A program made the position numbers and the translations under genes. A stretch of DNA of 64,000 nt, taken from contig CM067564.1 of NCBI GenBank assembly GCA_034336665.1, positions 47,043,451-47,107,450 on the forward strand. Direction: 5' to 3'. Shown here one piece after another: positions 60,942 through 64,000 of this stretch. The DNA comes from Luscinia megarhynchos (taxonomy: Eukaryota > Chordata > Aves > Passeriformes > Turdidae). Below the pieces are notes generated by a model. The model made no database searches. It was not told where the DNA came from and saw nothing but the letters and a program-made list of their open reading frames with translations. Every line of letters begins with the position of its first letter. Positions within the stretch are counted from its first letter, which is position 1.

Positions 60942-62259
60942 GATTACCAACTACAAGAAGGAAGTAACCATTTCAGCAGGTGGATGAAAAGACAATAAGA
61001 ACAAATGTCTGAAGGAAATGTTGGCAACGTTCATGTTCCAGGTAGACTAGCTGTTTTCCTGTATCCATCTGATGGAAACAGTGCTGAAGGAGAGCAGGCT
61101 TTTCCAAAACCACTGAATGCTTCTCCAGGGGCAGGGCTAAGGTAGTGGCAGCATTTAACAGAACTGGTTTCTGTTTCCAGGGTAGTCAGGGGAGTTTGCA
61201 TCTGCCCATTCTACAGTGTGTGGCCATGCTCAGAACCCCTCCTACAGTGTGGAACTTAAATAGGAGTTGATCTTGAATGATTTCTGGAATTTGCTCCTTC
61301 TGATTAGAAAAATACAGAGAGAGTGCACCAGTCTCAAAACTGAAAGTGGGAAGAACCTGCACTCACCCAAAGCCTGGAGATTTGTGGGATTTTCAGCTGG
61401 CTTGTTGTTTTTTGGGCTGTTTTTATTGGTCATGTTTTGGGTTTTTTTAATTTGTTTGGTTTTGTTTGTGTTTCTTCCCCTGGTAGTTGCCAATGCCATT
61501 CATGTATTTTTGCATACTGAGCTGGGCAAAAAAGACCATCCACTTCCTCACTTATGCTGGTTTTCCCAAGGTGCCTATACTCAGCATCTCATTTTGTTCT
61601 AGAAGTCCTTCCTTCACAAAACTTCAGAGATCCCCAAATACCCGTCTCAGCCCAGCCTGCATTGGCTAAGAAAATGAGTAGCTATTTGAATACATTATAG
61701 CTGAAGTATCCAAGTTGTTTAGCTTCAGTAAAGTGTTTTGAGACCAGGATTAGATGCCATTTCCAAGCATGGCATTTCTTGGCAGAGAATCAAGTCACTT
61801 CTCTAAAATAAGTTTAAATAAAGCCTTCAAACTTTTTGAGTAGCTTGAGGTTTGTGTATATTAGTGAAAACATCTGACATCAGGGAACACCAGAGTTTTG
61901 AACTGTTGGCATTGTGAGATTTGTGAGGAAAATATGGGGAGGAAGAGTGAGGTGTGGGCATTCAACAGAAAACAGTTGTTAGGGTGGCTTTTTCTTTTTG
62001 GCATTCATCACTGAAGACATCAACATTTGACCCAAGCAATGGCTCATCATAAAGACACTTGTGTAAACTGTACACATAACTGTGCCTCTCACCCTACAGG
62101 AGTATGACAAAATCTTAAATATCTGAAGACACTTACTGAAGCCCTGTAAACCATGTCAGAAACTAGGAATATAATATAGGCTATCACCATCTATAGAACT
62201 TGAATAATTTCTATGTCTTTTTGCATATATCTCATGCAACATTGTGAATGTATGAATTC

Positions 62260-62618
62260 TTGGAGTTGCTCAGCCTGGAGAAGAGAAGGTTCCATGCAGC
62301 CCTATAGCACCTTCCAGTACCAGACAGGATCTACAAGAAAGAGAAGGAGGGACTCTTCACTGGGGAACGTTGTGACAGGAGGGGTAACAGATTTATACTG
62401 AAGAGGGTAGACTTATATCAGATACTATGAAGAAATTCTTCCTTATGAGACTGGTGAGGCCCCAGCACAGGTTGCCCAGAGAAGCTGTGGCTGCTCCATC
62501 CCTGGAAGTGTCCAAGACCAGGTTGAATGGGGCTTTGAACAACCTGGTCTAATAGAAGTTTGCCTTTCCATGGGATGATCTTCCAATGCAAACCATTTTA
62601 TGACTCCACAATTCTGAT
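62260..62618 (+). mobile_element. CR1 LINE, 3' end (about 360 bp)
   Basis: The plus strand reads through the CR1 3' end in sense. It begins with GAGTTGCTCAGCCTGGAGAA, then GAAGGTTCCATGCAGCC, CACTGGGGAACGTTGTGAC, GAAGAGGGTAGACTTATATC, GAAGAAATTCTTCCTTATGA, GCACAGGTTGCCCAGAGAAG, CCATCCCTGGAAGTGTCC, GGTTGAATGGGGCTTTGAAC and AACCTGGTCTAATAGAAG. It ends with AACCATTTTATGACTCCACA, a degenerate form of the 'accattctatgattcta' tail. The first part overlaps the end of the ORF2 coding region. It is 5'-truncated, as is usual, and cannot encode anything. Confidence 0.95.
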
Positions 62619-64000
62619 GTAGAATTAGCCCATGGACCAGAATTCCCCTGCAGTTCTATATTTGTACAACTAAGTTTGACCCAAAGCTGCTGCTGAGATT
62701 TTGGGTGTGATTCCCTTTCTTCCCTTGGCACAGTGAGAAGAGATGGTGGTAAAGTAACTCTGCACCAGTGGCAGTGTAGCATAAGCTACAGGTCAGTCAA
62801 ATACCAAATGTGTAAGATTTTCTACCCTGGGAGATTACAGGTTCCAGAGGGTTCAATGAGCATATGGGGAGGAACATCTGCTCTGTTTTGGATGATCTTT
62901 CTTCTCATTTTGGAGAGAGACAGAGGGTATTTTCCTCCTACTGAGCTCTCTGAGGCAGTTGCCTGTGCATCACTTCTTTCTCTTCCTGTGCAAACAGGGT
63001 GAGGTTGTTGGAGCCAGTACCATGGTGGATTCTCCCCCATGTTCTTCCTGCTGCTTGTTGTGTCCTAGAGAGACAAATCCTGCACCCACAGTGCTTTCTC
63101 TCTTCATTTCCAAGCCATTAACTTTCAAAACACAGCACTTGCCTGAGAAAACACATGGCAACAGGCACAACCACAAAGGCAGGGTCTGACCTTGGATCAA
63201 TGCACCAGAGTGGGATCTTCATTTCCTCTCTGTGCCCTGGCATTTCTCCCAAATGACCCTGGTTGAACTGCATCCCATCCATGCCCCCATTATCAGTCTC
63301 TCAAATGGACACTGATGTGTTTCTCCCACCTGTTAATTTCTATCTTGCTCTTTAATAGCAGAAGATGTATGAGAGAGAAGTTTCATTTGATGTCCTTGGT
63401 GGGTAGTTAGACAAGGGGCCAAAATCTTAGCTGGGAGTGGTAATTGAATTGCAAGGAGTGAGAATTTGGCCTGAATTATGCTTTGACTTGTAAGTTATAA
63501 TATTACTGTCTTCAAAGATGTTGGGGTGAAGGGTAAATCAAAACTTAAATTTTTATAAGATACATAAAGCAGTCACAATAATGAGGGCAGGTTTTATTTG
63601 GGGTATTATTTGTACACAGGATGTACACTGGACTTGAACATTTTTCATGGCAGGTGGTTTTCACTGACTGTATAGAGATTTCTTTCCGCATACCTAAGGA
63701 GGAATAAAAAATTCAGAAGTAGCAAATTTAGAATACTGAAAAATGCAGCTTTTAAAAATAATCGTGGGAGAAAACAACAAACATGTTTGCTCATGTCCTT
63801 CATCTCACTCAGCTAATCTTGCAGAATGTCACAATGCATAGAAATAGATTTTTACATATGAACTTGTTACATCACTTCCTAAAAAAAGAGTATTTAGCAT
63901 GTACTTAAATAGCACATTCAGAGATTGTTTATGCAGAATTTCTGCTGCAAATGTGTGATCCTTGTTAGATAGCTAAGCTTGGTGTGAAGATATAACATGG
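62619..64000. other. Gene-free stretch to the window end
   Basis: No gene, RNA gene or recognisable element is seen in the last 1.4 kb. Overlapping short open frames at 62733-63200 occur on both strands. None shows a domain. Confidence 0.5.

Larger units (their letters stand above)
50561..62259. other. Gene-free stretch
   Basis: About 11.7 kb with no recognisable gene. Contents I can name are a TG/TCTG tract near 50738, a CpG cluster at about 52456-52719, the (AAT)29 array, an A-then-G purine run at 57822-57853 and a MIR-like fragment at 60883-60941. Sequence at 57890-58000 and 53960-54070 is AT-rich with TTAATTA-type words. The short open frames on both strands have no domain that I recognise. 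Confidence 0.55.

Noticed and set aside
1..64000. tRNA, rRNA, known microRNA, CRISPR arrays, bacterial operons or phage genes
   Set aside because: I looked for these by eye on both strands and saw no cloverleaf with A/B boxes, no regular spacer-repeat array, no well-known microRNA seed region and no ribosome-binding-site-led gene chains. The sequence is eukaryotic non-coding DNA in character.

Overview
The window looks like vertebrate nuclear DNA, most likely from a bird. The main evidence is six copies or fragments of the CR1 LINE, the dominant avian retrotransposon. They are recognised by the 3'-terminal signature (GAATCACAGAATGGTTTGGG-like on the reverse strand), by the conserved 3' body and, in one copy, by decayed endonuclease and reverse-transcriptase coding sequence. 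Several worn MIR-like SINE fragments and two amniote-type palindromic repeat remnants fit a bird as well. Low overall repeat density, AT-rich non-coding sequence, CpG depletion and homopolymer or microsatellite tracts agree. A passerine is plausible, but the sequence read by eye does not fix order or species.

I find no protein-coding gene, tRNA, rRNA, recognisable microRNA, CRISPR array or operon. The open reading frames are short, overlap on both strands and match no family I recognise. The longest (47089-47905, either strand) are translations of a pyrimidine microsatellite. The only coding-like protein signal is the CR1 remnant at about 48430-50560. The window is therefore best read as intergenic or long-intron DNA, and short conserved exons cannot be excluded without alignment.

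Layout. 1-17945: non-coding, with a MIR-like fragment near 8.6 kb and scattered homopolymers. 17946-18045: short CR1 (minus). 22101-22560: longer CR1 (minus). 22972-23040: MIR (minus). 23200-24130: a CpG-rich patch followed by AT-rich sequence and a perfect 20-bp palindrome, the best regulatory candidate here. 27441-27587: CR1 (minus). 29262-29460: the best MIR (plus). 32463-32600: A-rich/(AAAAC)n tract. 36187-36354: CR1 (minus). 46240-46920: two ancient palindromic repeat remnants. 47353-47850: a roughly 500-bp polypyrimidine microsatellite made of two pure 24-unit pentamer arrays. 48430-50560: an internally deleted CR1 (plus) with esterase-like, endonuclease and C-terminal RT remnants. 57478-57564: a pure (AAT)29 array. 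62260-62618: CR1 3' end (plus).

No genes work together here. The history visible is insertion and decay of retrotransposons in a gene-poor region, with a few patches whose base composition suggests possible regulatory DNA.
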